Of a DNA stretch of 64,000 nucleotides, positions 45,931-54,660 are shown piece after piece. Location of the stretch: the NCBI GenBank assembly GCA_016861165.1, contig BOKV01000005.1:1-64000 (forward strand), written 5' to 3'. Positions within the stretch are counted from its first letter, which is position 1. The number at the start of each line of letters is the position of its first letter. The notes under the pieces were generated by a model that saw nothing but the letters and a program-made list of their open reading frames with translations, was not told the origin of the DNA and ran no database searches. The translations under genes were made by a program, and so were the position numbers. The stretch is from Alphaproteobacteria bacterium. Lineage in GTDB: Bacteria; Pseudomonadota; Alphaproteobacteria; Rhizobiales; Rhizobiaceae.

Positions 45931-46365
45931 TACCTCCCGATGACGTTGTGACGCGATTGTGGTGTGACGTGATCGACGGCCTCGCCGGTGCGGCGAGCGA
46001 CCGTAAGGTCCGAAGCGATGTGCTGCCCCTCTGTTTGTCCTTTTTTGCGCTGCCCGGCCAGCAGCCGGTCGCGGACGTCTGGTAATCGCAACATAGAACC
46101 CCGGCCCAGGTCAACATCCGCACGGAGTTTTGACGTTCGGAGGACAGTTGTTGCCGCTTTAGCGCCCCCGAATGCGCCTCCATGCGCGGACCCGGCCCCA
46201 TATTCCTCGCACTGCGCCGGGCAGGACAGCCTGAACGCGACACAAAGCATGACGACATCGACGTCGCTGTCAGGCATTCGCAGCGCCGCCCCGGTCTGAC
46301 ATGGTGGCCCCGCAAGGCCGGTCCGCCCCGGCCGGTCGTGCCGCGTGCCGTGCAGGAGAATGCAG
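45931..46365. promoter_or_regulatory. 435-bp divergent region with operator-like dyads
   Basis: This gap between the transporter operon and the Rieske oxygenase gene holds no ORF I accept. It contains a 7-3-7 hairpin (CTCGCCG at 45981-45987, CGGCGAG at 45991-45997). It also has an 18-bp near-perfect dyad GACATCGACGTCGCTGTC (46254-46271), 94 bp before the Rieske ATG. The second is a candidate operator for a GlxA/AraC regulator. Confidence 0.45.
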
Positions 46366-47520
46366 ATGAACGCTCCCGTCCCCGTCATCGAGGCGCTGCG
46401 CCACGCATCGGCGCCGATCGCCGGCGCGACCGGCCTGCCCAACTGGCTCTATGTCGCCGGCGAGGCCGCGGCGGCCGAAAGGGACGCCGTCTTCCGCCCG
46501 AACTGGGCCGGCATCGGCTTCGCCAAGGACGTGCCGCGCAAGGGCGATGTCAAGCCGGTCAGCTTCCTGGGCGAGCCGCTGCTCATCGTTCGCGACCGCG
46601 ACGGCCGCGTGCGCGTCTTCCAGAACACCTGCCGCCATCGCGGCGTCATCCTGGTCGAGGAGGCCCGGTCGACCACCGGCCTCATCCGCTGCCCCTACCA
46701 CGCCTGGTGCTATGACCTGACCGGCGCGCTGCGCCAGACGCCGCATGTCGGCGGCCCCGGCATCCACGAGCATCCCGCCGTCGACAAGTCGCGACTGGGC
46801 CTGGTCGAGATGCGCAGCCATGTCTGGATGGACGTGGTCTTCGTCAACCTGTCGGGCGACGCGGCGCCTTTCGAGCAGCATTTCGCCACGCTGCTCGAAC
46901 GCTGGGGCGATTTCGACCGGCCGCTGTTCCACGGTGGCGCCGATTCCTCGTTCACCCTCGAACTGGCCACCAACTGGAAGCTCGCCGTCGAGAACTACTG
47001 CGAGAGCTACCACCTGCCCTTCGTCCATCCCGGCCTAAACGCCTACAGCCGGCTGGAGGATCACGAGAACATCCTGGGCGACGGGCCATGGTCGGGACAG
47101 CTCACCCGCGTCTACAGCCCGCAGCTCGACCCCGGTGGCCGCCGCTTCGCCGAGTTCGCCGGCCTGCCTGCCCGCTGGAACACCAATGCCGAATACCTGG
47201 CCGTCTATCCCAACGTTCTGCTCGGCGTGCACAAGGATCATGCCTTCGCCATCCTGATCGAGCCGGCCGGCCACGACCGCACGCTCGAACATGTCGAACT
47301 CTACTACGCCTCCGCCGAGATGGCTTCCGAGGCCTGGGCCGAGCTGCGCGCCATCAACGCCAGGCTGTGGCGCGACGTCTTCGTCGAGGATGTCGGCGTC
47401 GTCGAGGCGATGCAGCGCGGGCGCGCCGCCAGCGCCTTCGACGGCGGCCATTTTTCCCCCGTCATGGACGAATCGACCCATCACTTCCATCGATGGATCG
47501 CCCGGCGCTTCCTTGGCTGA
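46366..47520 (+). CDS. Rieske non-heme iron oxygenase, betaine/carnitine-type alpha subunit
   Basis: 384 residues. The Rieske cluster ligands are in CRHRG (Cys89, His91) and RCPYHAW (Cys109, His112). The mononuclear iron site is in VENYCESYHLPFVHPGL (Glu213, His216, His221), with an EDVGVVEAMQRG block near the end. The family includes glycine betaine monooxygenase, carnitine oxygenase and stachydrine demethylase. The exact substrate is open. The ATG at 46366 has GGAG 8 bases before it; ATG 46360 is possible. Confidence 0.86.
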   Translation: MNAPVPVIEALRHASAPIAGATGLPNWLYVAGEAAAAERDAVFRPNWAGIGFAKDVPRKGDVKPVSFLGEPLLIVRDRDGRVRVFQNTCRHRGVILVEEARSTTGLIRCPYHAWCYDLTGALRQTPHVGGPGIHEHPAVDKSRLGLVEMRSHVWMDVVFVNLSGDAAPFEQHFATLLERWGDFDRPLFHGGADSSFTLELATNWKLAVENYCESYHLPFVHPGLNAYSRLEDHENILGDGPWSGQLTRVYSPQLDPGGRRFAEFAGLPARWNTNAEYLAVYPNVLLGVHKDHAFAILIEPAGHDRTLEHVELYYASAEMASEAWAELRAINARLWRDVFVEDVGVVEAMQRGRAASAFDGGHFSPVMDESTHHFHRWIARRFLG

Positions 47521-47683
47521 CGCGCGCCAGGGTTCACCTGCCGGCGGGCGAGCCGGCGCCGGACCGGCCGCCGATTTCGCTTGCGTGGGTGCGCGCCTGT
47601 GCTACTAGCGCTCGCCGTCGCCGACCACCGCCCCGCCCGTCCCGGCCGGGCCGCGACCGGCCTCCCGTCGAGATGTTCGCGCG

Positions 47684-48643
47684 ATGCCTGATGCCGCCGG
47701 CGTGACCCACATGACCTTCCTGCTGGTCGACGATTTTTCGGCCATGTGCCTGATGTCGGCGGTCGAGGGTCTGCGTTCGGCCAACTACCTGCTCGGCCGC
47801 ACCGTCTATCGCTGGCATCTGGTCAGCCATGATGGCGGTCCGGTGCGCGCCTCCAACGGCATCTCGATGGAGGTCGAGGCCGACATCGGCGAGGATCTCA
47901 AGACCGACTTCCTGTTCGTCGTGTCCAGCCTGCAGAACGATCCGCCCTACCGCTCCAAGCTGCATTCGCGCCTGCGCCATTTCGACCGCAAGGGCATCAA
48001 GATCGGGGCGCTGTCCTGCGGCACGATCATCCTCGCCCGCGCCGGGCTGATGGACCGGGCCAAGTGCACGCTGCACTGGGAGTTCCAGCCCGCCTTCAAG
48101 GAGGAATTCCCCGAAATCGACATGGTCACCGACCTCTATGTCATCGACAAGGGGCGCTACACCTCCTCGGGCGGCATATCCGGCATGGAACTGATCCTCC
48201 AGATCGTCACCGAGATGCATGGCGAGGGCCTGGCCCAGCGCATCGCCAACAATTTCCAGCTCGACCGCATCCGCAACTCCGGCGTCTCCCAGCGCGCCGG
48301 CGCCGTCGCCCGCATGGACACCATGCCCGGCGCCGTACAGGAATCGGTGCGCCTGATGCTGGCCAATATCGAGCTGCCGCTGTCCAACGCCGAGATCGCC
48401 CGCGCCATCAACACCAGCGTGCGCAACCTCGAACGCATGTTCAAGCGCCACCTCAAGGCCTCGCCGGCCAAGTACTACCTGTCGCTGCGGCTGGAGAAGG
48501 CGCGCGAACTGCTGATCCACACCAATGTGTCGACGCTCGAGATCGCGCTGCAGTGCGGTTTCTCGTCGAGCTCCTATTTCGCCCGCTGCTATCAACGCGA
48601 GTTCGGCCGGCGTCCGTCGGATGCCCGCCGCAACCGGCCGTGA
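47684..48643 (+). CDS. GlxA family AraC-type transcriptional regulator (second)
   Basis: 319 residues. The N-terminal PfpI-like part has MTFLLVDDFSAMCLMSAVEG and KIGALSCGTIILARAGLM. The C-terminal HTH has 'LSNAEIARAINTSVRNLERM' and ALQCGFSSSSYFARCYQREF. It is a paralogue of 24844-25803 and lies directly downstream of the Rieske gene, so it may regulate it. The ATG at 47684 is in context, but the Shine-Dalgarno is weak. Confidence 0.85.
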   Translation: MPDAAGVTHMTFLLVDDFSAMCLMSAVEGLRSANYLLGRTVYRWHLVSHDGGPVRASNGISMEVEADIGEDLKTDFLFVVSSLQNDPPYRSKLHSRLRHFDRKGIKIGALSCGTIILARAGLMDRAKCTLHWEFQPAFKEEFPEIDMVTDLYVIDKGRYTSSGGISGMELILQIVTEMHGEGLAQRIANNFQLDRIRNSGVSQRAGAVARMDTMPGAVQESVRLMLANIELPLSNAEIARAINTSVRNLERMFKRHLKASPAKYYLSLRLEKARELLIHTNVSTLEIALQCGFSSSSYFARCYQREFGRRPSDARRNRP

Positions 48644-48656
48644 AGTCCGGCAGGCG

Positions 48657-48672
48657 TTAAGCTCCGGTTAAC
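48657..48672 (+). promoter_or_regulatory. CtrA-type box upstream of a small ORF
   Basis: TTAA (48657-48660), 7 bp, TTAAC (48668-48672) matches the CtrA consensus TTAA-N7-TTAAC exactly, 46 bp before the ATG of 48718-48933. CtrA is the master cell-cycle regulator of alphaproteobacteria. The spacing places it in the promoter area. One match by chance in 64 kb is possible. Confidence 0.5.
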
Positions 48673-48717
48673 CATGGTGCGCCACAATCGGCTCTCCACG
48701 GTGGCTGGGAGAGGCAG

Positions 48718-48933
48718 ATGGCGGCAGTCCTGAAGAAGAGCACAACCGATTGGCCCGGTGCCGTTTCGCGCGTGACCGGGACGGCCAGGCGGCGCGCCGC
48801 CGAGATCATCGACTTTCCCTTCGCGCCGGAGCGCGTCGACTATCAGCAGCCCGACCTCGGCACCGCCGAGGAGTTCTACATCGCCACCCAGCCTTTCGCC
48901 CCGCAATGGGACTGGACCTTCCGCAAGTTCTGA
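48718..48933 (+). CDS. Small hypothetical protein downstream of a CtrA box
   Basis: 71 residues, ATG behind GAGAGGCAG. It has a basic N-terminal half (KKSTTDWPGAVSRV, ARRRAAEII) and an acidic-aromatic end (FYIATQPFAPQWDWTF). I do not recognise a family. A CtrA-type box lies 46 bp upstream. Confidence 0.6.
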   Translation: MAAVLKKSTTDWPGAVSRVTGTARRRAAEIIDFPFAPERVDYQQPDLGTAEEFYIATQPFAPQWDWTFRKF

Positions 48934-49013
48934 GGACGTCCGCCGGCGGTGGCGGACCGGCGAAGCCGGTCGGGTCCCGATCGCCGGAACGCCAGCGCTC
49001 GGGGTAGCGCTGC

Positions 49014-49628
49014 CTACGGTCCCGGCTTGGTCGCCTGCATCGACGGGCGCCTGGCGAATCCGCCGTACCAGGCGGAAAGGCCCGGGCGGCCGGCGCGCCA
49101 GTCGAGGTCGGGGAAGCGGAAATCGAGATAGCCAAGCGCGGCGCCGACCGACACCATGCCGGCGTTGGGGCGGCCGCCGAGCAGCCCCAGCCAGCGCGCC
49201 TCGAGGTCGTCGAGCGCCGAGGTGATCTTGGCGATCTGCCCCGCCTCCCACTTGTCCCAGCGCGCTTCGGCCGGCCGCAGCGCCCGCTCGTAGCGGGCAA
49301 GCACCGCCGCGTCCATGATGGCATCGCCCAGCGCCTCCAGCGTCAGCACGCGGAACCGCTCGATGCCCGTTTCCGGAATGAGCGGGGTTCCGCTGTGGCG
49401 GCTGTCGAGGAAGGCGCAGATGACACGGCTGTCGAACAGCACCGTGCCGTCGTCGAGTACCAGCGCCGGAATCTTGCCGGTCGGGTTGTCCCTGACCAGG
49501 TCGGGGTTGCGTGCCACCACGCTGGTGTTGGCGTCGACCGTGGTGATGTCGCGCGCCTGCCCGGTCTCGTGGGCCGTGATCATCACCTTGCGGACGAAGG
49601 GCGAGACGGGCGAGTGCCAGAGTTTCAT
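49014..49628 (-). CDS. Glutathione S-transferase family protein
   Basis: 204 residues. The thioredoxin-like N-terminus has MKLWHSPVSPFVRKVMITAH (catalytic Ser/Cys region) and NPTGKIPALVLDDGTVLFDS, the GSH-binding cis-Pro and Asp-Ser. The all-helical C-terminal domain follows (GAALGYLDFRFPDLDW). It would conjugate glutathione to electrophiles. It is a single gene. Confidence 0.88.
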   Translation of the reverse strand: MKLWHSPVSPFVRKVMITAHETGQARDITTVDANTSVVARNPDLVRDNPTGKIPALVLDDGTVLFDSRVICAFLDSRHSGTPLIPETGIERFRVLTLEALGDAIMDAAVLARYERALRPAEARWDKWEAGQIAKITSALDDLEARWLGLLGGRPNAGMVSVGAALGYLDFRFPDLDWRAGRPGLSAWYGGFARRPSMQATKPGP

Positions 49629-49715
49629 GCGTCACTCCGAACAAGTTTTTCTTGGCAATCGTTGCTGCCGCGATTGGTAGTTGCTTTGCCCCACCGCTGA
49701 CAAGGGGGTGCCGGA

Positions 49716-50522
49716 TCAGGCGGTCAGGTATTTGGCGAGGAAACGGCGGATCGCCGCGTTGACCTCGCGCGGCCGCTCGGTCGGCAGGGTGTGGCCGCTC
49801 CCCTCCACGATGACGGTCTCGTTGTCGGGCAGTGCCGCGGCCAGAGCCAGGCCGTTCTTGAGCGGCGTCATCCGGTCAAGCCGGGCGAATATGCACAGCG
49901 TCGGGCAGGCGAGCCCGCGCGCCGCCTCGATGCCGCCCTCATAGGCCGCGCAGGAACGCAGGTCCGCGGCGAGCGTGCCGGCGCGGTTGAGCCGCATCGT
50001 CTCGATGCCGAAATTGACATGGCTCGCCCCCGGCCAGGTGTTGTCGTGCCTGTGCGCATCCGGCCCGAGGGCCCACGATACCATCGAGGCGAATGCCCGC
50101 TCCTCGTCGTTCTCGGCCGTTTCGATCAGCGCCGGGTTGACGGGGATCGCCGCCGCCGTGCCGATGAAGACGACACCGCGCACCCGCTGCGGCGCGGCGC
50201 GGGCCACTTCGAGCGCGATCAGCCCGCCCTGGCTGTGGCCGACCAGCACTGCTTGGGCCGCGCCGGCGGCGTCCATCGCATCGAGGACCCATCGTGCCTG
50301 CGCCGCGATGCCCTCGATCGGCGCTCCGTCGGAGAGGTAGTGGCCGGGCAGGTCCGGCGCCAGCACGTTGAAACCGTCATAGGCGAGCGCGCGCGCCTGC
50401 AGCACCCAGGCGAGGTGGTTGGCGCCGGCGCCGTGCAGGAAGACCAGCCAGGGCCTACCTTCGGCGTGCCGCCGGCCGCCGGTCGAGGCATGCGCGATGG
50501 CCCCGTTGACACTGAGCTTCAT
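49716..50522 (-). CDS. Alpha/beta hydrolase
   Basis: 268 residues. The oxyanion motif is FLHGAGANHLAW, the nucleophile elbow GHSQGG, and the acid Asp region IFARLDRMTP. The catalytic His is in VEGSGHTLPTERP. The substrate is unknown. Its ATG overlaps the stop of the metY-like gene by 4 bp, so it is co-translated with it. Confidence 0.87.
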   Translation of the reverse strand: MKLSVNGAIAHASTGGRRHAEGRPWLVFLHGAGANHLAWVLQARALAYDGFNVLAPDLPGHYLSDGAPIEGIAAQARWVLDAMDAAGAAQAVLVGHSQGGLIALEVARAAPQRVRGVVFIGTAAAIPVNPALIETAENDEERAFASMVSWALGPDAHRHDNTWPGASHVNFGIETMRLNRAGTLAADLRSCAAYEGGIEAARGLACPTLCIFARLDRMTPLKNGLALAAALPDNETVIVEGSGHTLPTERPREVNAAIRRFLAKYLTA

Positions 50523-51820
50523 GCCGCCCCTGCCCGTTTGGCGGCGGTCTTCAGCGCCCGGTCGAGATCGGCCTTCAGATCGTCGACATTTTCGAGCCCG
50601 ACCGACAGGCGGATCATGTCCTCGCTGAGCCCGCCCGCCTTCATGTCCTCGGCCGAGATGTGCGAATGCGTCGTCGAGGCGGGATGGATGACCAGCGTCT
50701 TGGCATCGCCGACATTGGCCAGGTGCGAAGCGATCTGCACCGATTCGATGAAGGCCTGGCCCGCGGCGCGCCCGCCCTTGACGCCGAAGGCGATGATCGA
50801 GCCGGCCCCTTTCGGCAGCAGTCGCGCCGCCACCGCGTGGTCGGGATGGTCGGGCAGGCTCGGATGGCGCACCCAGGCAACAGCCTCGTGATTGGAAAGA
50901 AACTCAAGCAGTTGCGCCGTATTCTTCATGTGACGTTCCATGCGCACCGGCAAGGTCTCGATGCCTTGCAGCAGCAGGAAGGCGGTCATCGGCGCCATCG
51001 CCGGGCCGAAATTGTACATCGCCTCGGCGCGGATGCGCGCGCTGAGCGCCACAGGCCCGAACTCCTCCCAGAACACGATGCCGTCGAGCGCGTAATGGTG
51101 CGCCGTCAGCGTCGGCCACCGGTCCGAGCCGCCCCAGTCGAAATTGCCGGCGTCGACGATCGCCCCGCCGAGCGCCACGCCATGGCCGCCGAGCCATTTG
51201 GTCGCCGAATGGATGATAATATTGGCGCCGTGCTCGATCGGCTTCATCAGGTACGGCGTGGCGAAGGTGGCGTCGACGACCAGCGGAATGCCGGCCTCCT
51301 TGGCGATCCCCGCCAGCGCATCGATGTCGGTCACGTCGAGGCCGGGATTGCCGATCACCTCGCAGAACAGGAACTTGGTATTGTCGCGGATCGCCCGCCT
51401 GAGCCCGTCGAGGTCGCGGCTGTGGACGAAGCTGGTCGTCACGCCGAAGCGCGGCATGGTGTTCTTCAGAAGGTTGATGTTGGCGCCGTAGAGCTGCGCC
51501 GTCGAGACGACATGGTCGCCGGCGCTGACCAGCATGGCGGTGACGCAATGGAGCGCAGCCATTCCGGAGGCGGTTGCCACGCACGCCGCTCCCCCCTCCA
51601 TCGCAGCCAGCCGCTGCTCGAACACGGCCACGGTCGGGTTGGAGATGCGGCTGTAGAGATGGCCGCCCTCCTCCATGTTGTAGAGCGCGGCGGCGTGGCG
51701 GGCGTCGCGGAAGACGTACGAGGTCGTCTGGTGGATCGGCACCGCCCTGCTGCCGTGCTCGGCATCGGGCACGTGGCCGGCATGCAGCGCCAGCGTCTCC
51801 AGATCAAGAAACAATGCCAT
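50519..51820 (-). CDS. O-acetylhomoserine/O-succinylhomoserine sulfhydrylase-like PLP enzyme
   Basis: 433 residues. The Cys/Met-metabolism PLP family is recognised from LHAGHVPDAEHGSRAVPIHQ, SRISNPTVAVFEQRLAAMEG, and HSATKWLGGHG (the PLP lysine). It likely makes homocysteine from an activated homoserine, or does a related gamma-replacement. That links it to the methionine cycle. It is coupled to the hydrolase gene and overlaps the secreted protein gene upstream by 17 bp. Confidence 0.87.
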   Translation of the reverse strand: MALFLDLETLALHAGHVPDAEHGSRAVPIHQTTSYVFRDARHAAALYNMEEGGHLYSRISNPTVAVFEQRLAAMEGGAACVATASGMAALHCVTAMLVSAGDHVVSTAQLYGANINLLKNTMPRFGVTTSFVHSRDLDGLRRAIRDNTKFLFCEVIGNPGLDVTDIDALAGIAKEAGIPLVVDATFATPYLMKPIEHGANIIIHSATKWLGGHGVALGGAIVDAGNFDWGGSDRWPTLTAHHYALDGIVFWEEFGPVALSARIRAEAMYNFGPAMAPMTAFLLLQGIETLPVRMERHMKNTAQLLEFLSNHEAVAWVRHPSLPDHPDHAVAARLLPKGAGSIIAFGVKGGRAAGQAFIESVQIASHLANVGDAKTLVIHPASTTHSHISAEDMKAGGLSEDMIRLSVGLENVDDLKADLDRALKTAAKRAGAA

Positions 51821-52169
51821 CTTTTTCGCAATAGTTGCCGCGGATCAGGACGACCGCCTGCTCATAGCCGCCGTCCGTGCGCCGGAAGGTGAAGCGCGGA
51901 TATTCGCCGTCGAGGCTGCAGCCCGACGTGCCGCACTGGCCGGAGCTGTAGTAGAGGTCGCCACGCACTTCCCAGGTGCCGGTGGCCACATCGCCAGCCA
52001 GGCTGACCAGCCGCATCGATCCGTCGGCGCCATAGAAGACGCAGCCGAAATCGGGATGGACGATCGAATTGCCGGTCAGCATCGCGCGCATCTCGTCGCC
52101 CGAAAGCGGCGTCGCCGCCGTCGGACCGGCCGCCACCAGCATCAGCGCCAACGCCGCCGGCACGCGCAT
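51804..52169 (-). CDS. Secreted small protein of unknown function
   Basis: 121 residues. MRVPAALALMLVAAGPTAAT is a signal peptide, with GGGAGGAAGGC before the ATG. The mature part has LSGDEMRAMLTGNSIVH, GTWEVRGDLYYSSGQCG, and three or four Cys. The layout recalls the DUF995-like proteins at 35.4-36.8 kb. Its end overlaps the start of the metY-like gene by 17 bp, an unusual coupling of a secreted and a cytosolic protein. Confidence 0.7.
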   Translation of the reverse strand: MRVPAALALMLVAAGPTAATPLSGDEMRAMLTGNSIVHPDFGCVFYGADGSMRLVSLAGDVATGTWEVRGDLYYSSGQCGTSGCSLDGEYPRFTFRRTDGGYEQAVVLIRGNYCEKDGIVS

Positions 52170-52388
52170 GCCTTCCTCCCGCTTCATTGCCCGCCGGCAA
52201 AGCCGGCGGCTCCAATCAACAGGCTTTCCCGGCCGCTGGCAAGCCCGCCCGGCGCGGACGGTCGCCACCGGCCAGGGCCGGCGCGCCGCCGGAATGATTC
52301 CCCATTTTTACCCACATTTCATCCATCGGCTGCCGGATTTGTCGGCGAGCCTTTGCCTGCGACGGACGGCGAGCAGGGAGAAGGGCCC

Positions 52389-52712
52389 GTGGACCCCAGG
52401 GAGACAATCAGACTGCACAGCGAACCGGCCGGCACCGAGCGGCCGCGCGCCGAGCCGCCGGCTGGCGCCTGGCGCGCCTCGCTGGCGGCCGCCGCCTACC
52501 TCGTCGGTGCGGTGTCGCTGGTCAATCCGGCGCTGGCCAGGGAATGCGGCAGCGCCGCCGAGGTCATTCGCGCCGCCATCGATGGCCGCCTGCCCGCCGG
52601 CCTCGGCGATATCGACGCCGCCGTTGAGCGGGCGGTACGCCAGCTCGACGCCGGCGACGGCCGCGGCTGCCTCAGCGAACTGGCGCTGATCGGCCAGGCA
52701 CCCCGCGCCTGA
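52389..52712 (+). CDS. Small exported hypothetical protein
   Basis: 107 residues from GTG 52389 behind GGGAGAAGGG. A hydrophobic stretch (SLAAAAYLVGAVSLVNPALA) at about 32-51 would act as signal or anchor. The following part is acidic with two Cys (ECGSAAEVI, GRGCLSEL). No family recognised. It may be a gene because of the good Shine-Dalgarno and export-like segment. Confidence 0.45.
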   Translation: MDPRETIRLHSEPAGTERPRAEPPAGAWRASLAAAAYLVGAVSLVNPALARECGSAAEVIRAAIDGRLPAGLGDIDAAVERAVRQLDAGDGRGCLSELALIGQAPRA

Positions 52713-52720
52713 GCCGCCGG

Positions 52721-53446
52721 TCAGCCGGTAAATGCCGCCATGAAGGCGCGCACGTGGCGCGGCATGTCGGGCCGCGTCTCGCCCGGCGCCACCGTCAGTA
52801 TCTGTGACAATTCGCCATCGCCGCCATCGGCGATGAACGCCGCCGCTCGCCCTGCGAGCGAGGCGGCCGGCTCGGCGAAGCGATAGACTTGGAAGGTCGC
52901 AAGGAAGTTGCCGCCATAGTAGACGCGGTATCCCGGCGCCGGGCTCGATCGCGCCAGGTCGAGGCCGGTCTCCTCCAGCACCTCGCGGCGCATGTTGGCG
53001 CAAAAGTCGGCGGTGCCGCTGCTGAAGTCGCCCGGCTCGAACGAGCCTGACGGCATGTAGACCTTGCCGGCATTGTAGGTGTGGGCGGCCATGCGCCCCA
53101 TCACCACATGCCCGTCCGAACCGACGATCACCGGGTTGGTGAAGAAGTGGACCTGGTCGGCCGGCACTCGCGGCCGGTCCGGCAGGTCCTCGCGGCCGAC
53201 ACCGTAGGTGGCGATCCAGTGCAGCAGCGTCGCGTACTCGACCTGCCGGCAGGCGAGCGTCAGCGCCTTTTCGGCCACGCGCCAGCCCGTGCCGAGCACG
53301 GTGGCGCCGTTATAGAGATGCGGGTTGGCCGCCAACCGCCGCGCCCAGTTGGCATCGATCGCCTCCCGGTGGGCAGCCTCGTGCGGGTGGCGTCCGGGCT
53401 CGAGCCGGGCCACCACGGTCTCGACGTCGAACAGGCCGGCTTCCAC
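52721..53446 (-). CDS. NUDIX-domain hydrolase
   Basis: 241 residues. The Nudix-box helix is present (MRREVLEETGL), while the glycine-loop half is atypical (GDFSSGTADFCAN). The domain's strands include NPVIVGSDGHVVMG. It probably cleaves a nucleoside diphosphate derivative. GTG 53446 starts 4 bp after the nuclease gene stop, so the two are likely co-transcribed. Confidence 0.78.
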   Translation of the reverse strand: MEAGLFDVETVVARLEPGRHPHEAAHREAIDANWARRLAANPHLYNGATVLGTGWRVAEKALTLACRQVEYATLLHWIATYGVGREDLPDRPRVPADQVHFFTNPVIVGSDGHVVMGRMAAHTYNAGKVYMPSGSFEPGDFSSGTADFCANMRREVLEETGLDLARSSPAPGYRVYYGGNFLATFQVYRFAEPAASLAGRAAAFIADGGDGELSQILTVAPGETRPDMPRHVRAFMAAFTG

Positions 53447-53450
53447 CCCC

Positions 53451-54563
53451 TCACACCATGTTGAGCGTCACCACCACCGGGCAGTGGTCGGACGATTTCG
53501 GCCGGTCCCAGCCGGTGCGCGGGTAGCGTCCGACCTCCTGTCCCGGCGGGAACGGCGTGCGCCACGGCTGGCCGTTGCGGATGATATCGGGCACCGCCAG
53601 GGGGTTGCTGGCGGCGAGCGACGGCGAGGCGAGGATGTAGTCGAGCTGGCACAGATGCTGCTCGGCCGGCCCGCGCGAATGGTAGAGCGTCCAGCGCTCC
53701 ATCGGCTGGCGCCGGTCGACCAGGCTTGCCGCGAAGCCGTTCTCGACCAGCGGGTCGAAGCCGGAGCGCTCCTCCTCGACCGGCGTGAACCGGTATCCCG
53801 TTTGCCGGTCGCCGTCGACGATGATGCGCTCGCGATAGTCGTTGAGATCGCCGCAGACGAGCCAGCGCATGGCGGCCGCGCGGTCGCGCCCGAACTTGTC
53901 CTCGATGATCGCGCGCACCGCCCGCGCCTCCGCCGCGCGGATCGGCATCGTCGCCAGCCGGTCATCCTTGCCGTTGCCGTTGCCGCCCATCGACTTCAGA
54001 TGGGTGACGAACAGCGTCAGCGGCTTGCCGCCGACGCGGAAGTCGAGTTCGAGGCAGTCGCGCCGGAAAACCCGTTCGTGCGGCTGCTCACCGGCGGCCT
54101 TCAACGCCTCGTCGTACAGGCCCATTTCCCCGTAGGTGCGGTGCGCGTGGCTCTGCAGGCCGACGAACTCGATCGGGTCGCCGTCGGCCGTCTCGTCGCG
54201 CGTCATCACGGCCACATCGATGCCGCGCCCGTCATTGCCTTCCACCAGGTATTTGCGCCGGTAGCCCGAGCCGATCATCTTGTAGAGATAGCCGTATTCG
54301 AAGGCCGACAGCGCCGCCAGGTTCTCGACCTCCTGCAGGCAGACGATGTCGGCGCGGGTGTCGGCGATGGCGAGCGCGGTGAGCTGCATCTTGTCGTCGG
54401 TATGGGCGACGATGCGCGCCGATTCGAGCGCCTGGAAATGCGCCTCGTCCCTGACCTCCACCATCTGGATCGCCCGGTCGCGCCGCAGTTCGTTGCGGAA
54501 GCCGGAAAAATCGAACCGCTGCATCAGGTTCTCGGCGTTGAAGGTTGCGATGCGAAGGGCCAT
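53451..54563 (-). CDS. Endonuclease/exonuclease/phosphatase family protein
   Basis: 370 residues. EEP motifs appear as RIATFNAENL, DIVCLQEVEN, LFVTHLKSMGG, WLVCGDLNDYRERI and KSSDHCPVVVTL, with the metal-binding Asn, Glu, His, Asp and His. It could be a DNase, RNase or phosphatase. ATG 54563 begins the motif; the upstream frame has a basic unrelated leader. Confidence 0.88.
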   Translation of the reverse strand: MALRIATFNAENLMQRFDFSGFRNELRRDRAIQMVEVRDEAHFQALESARIVAHTDDKMQLTALAIADTRADIVCLQEVENLAALSAFEYGYLYKMIGSGYRRKYLVEGNDGRGIDVAVMTRDETADGDPIEFVGLQSHAHRTYGEMGLYDEALKAAGEQPHERVFRRDCLELDFRVGGKPLTLFVTHLKSMGGNGNGKDDRLATMPIRAAEARAVRAIIEDKFGRDRAAAMRWLVCGDLNDYRERIIVDGDRQTGYRFTPVEEERSGFDPLVENGFAASLVDRRQPMERWTLYHSRGPAEQHLCQLDYILASPSLAASNPLAVPDIIRNGQPWRTPFPPGQEVGRYPRTGWDRPKSSDHCPVVVTLNMV

Positions 54564-54660
54564 CGGCGACGGGGTCCCGCTCGGGTTGCGCCGGCGAGAC
54601 TTGCCATAGCGGGCAGCACGCGGCAAGCGCGGCTCCTTGCCGCTCGTTTCCCTGGCCCGC

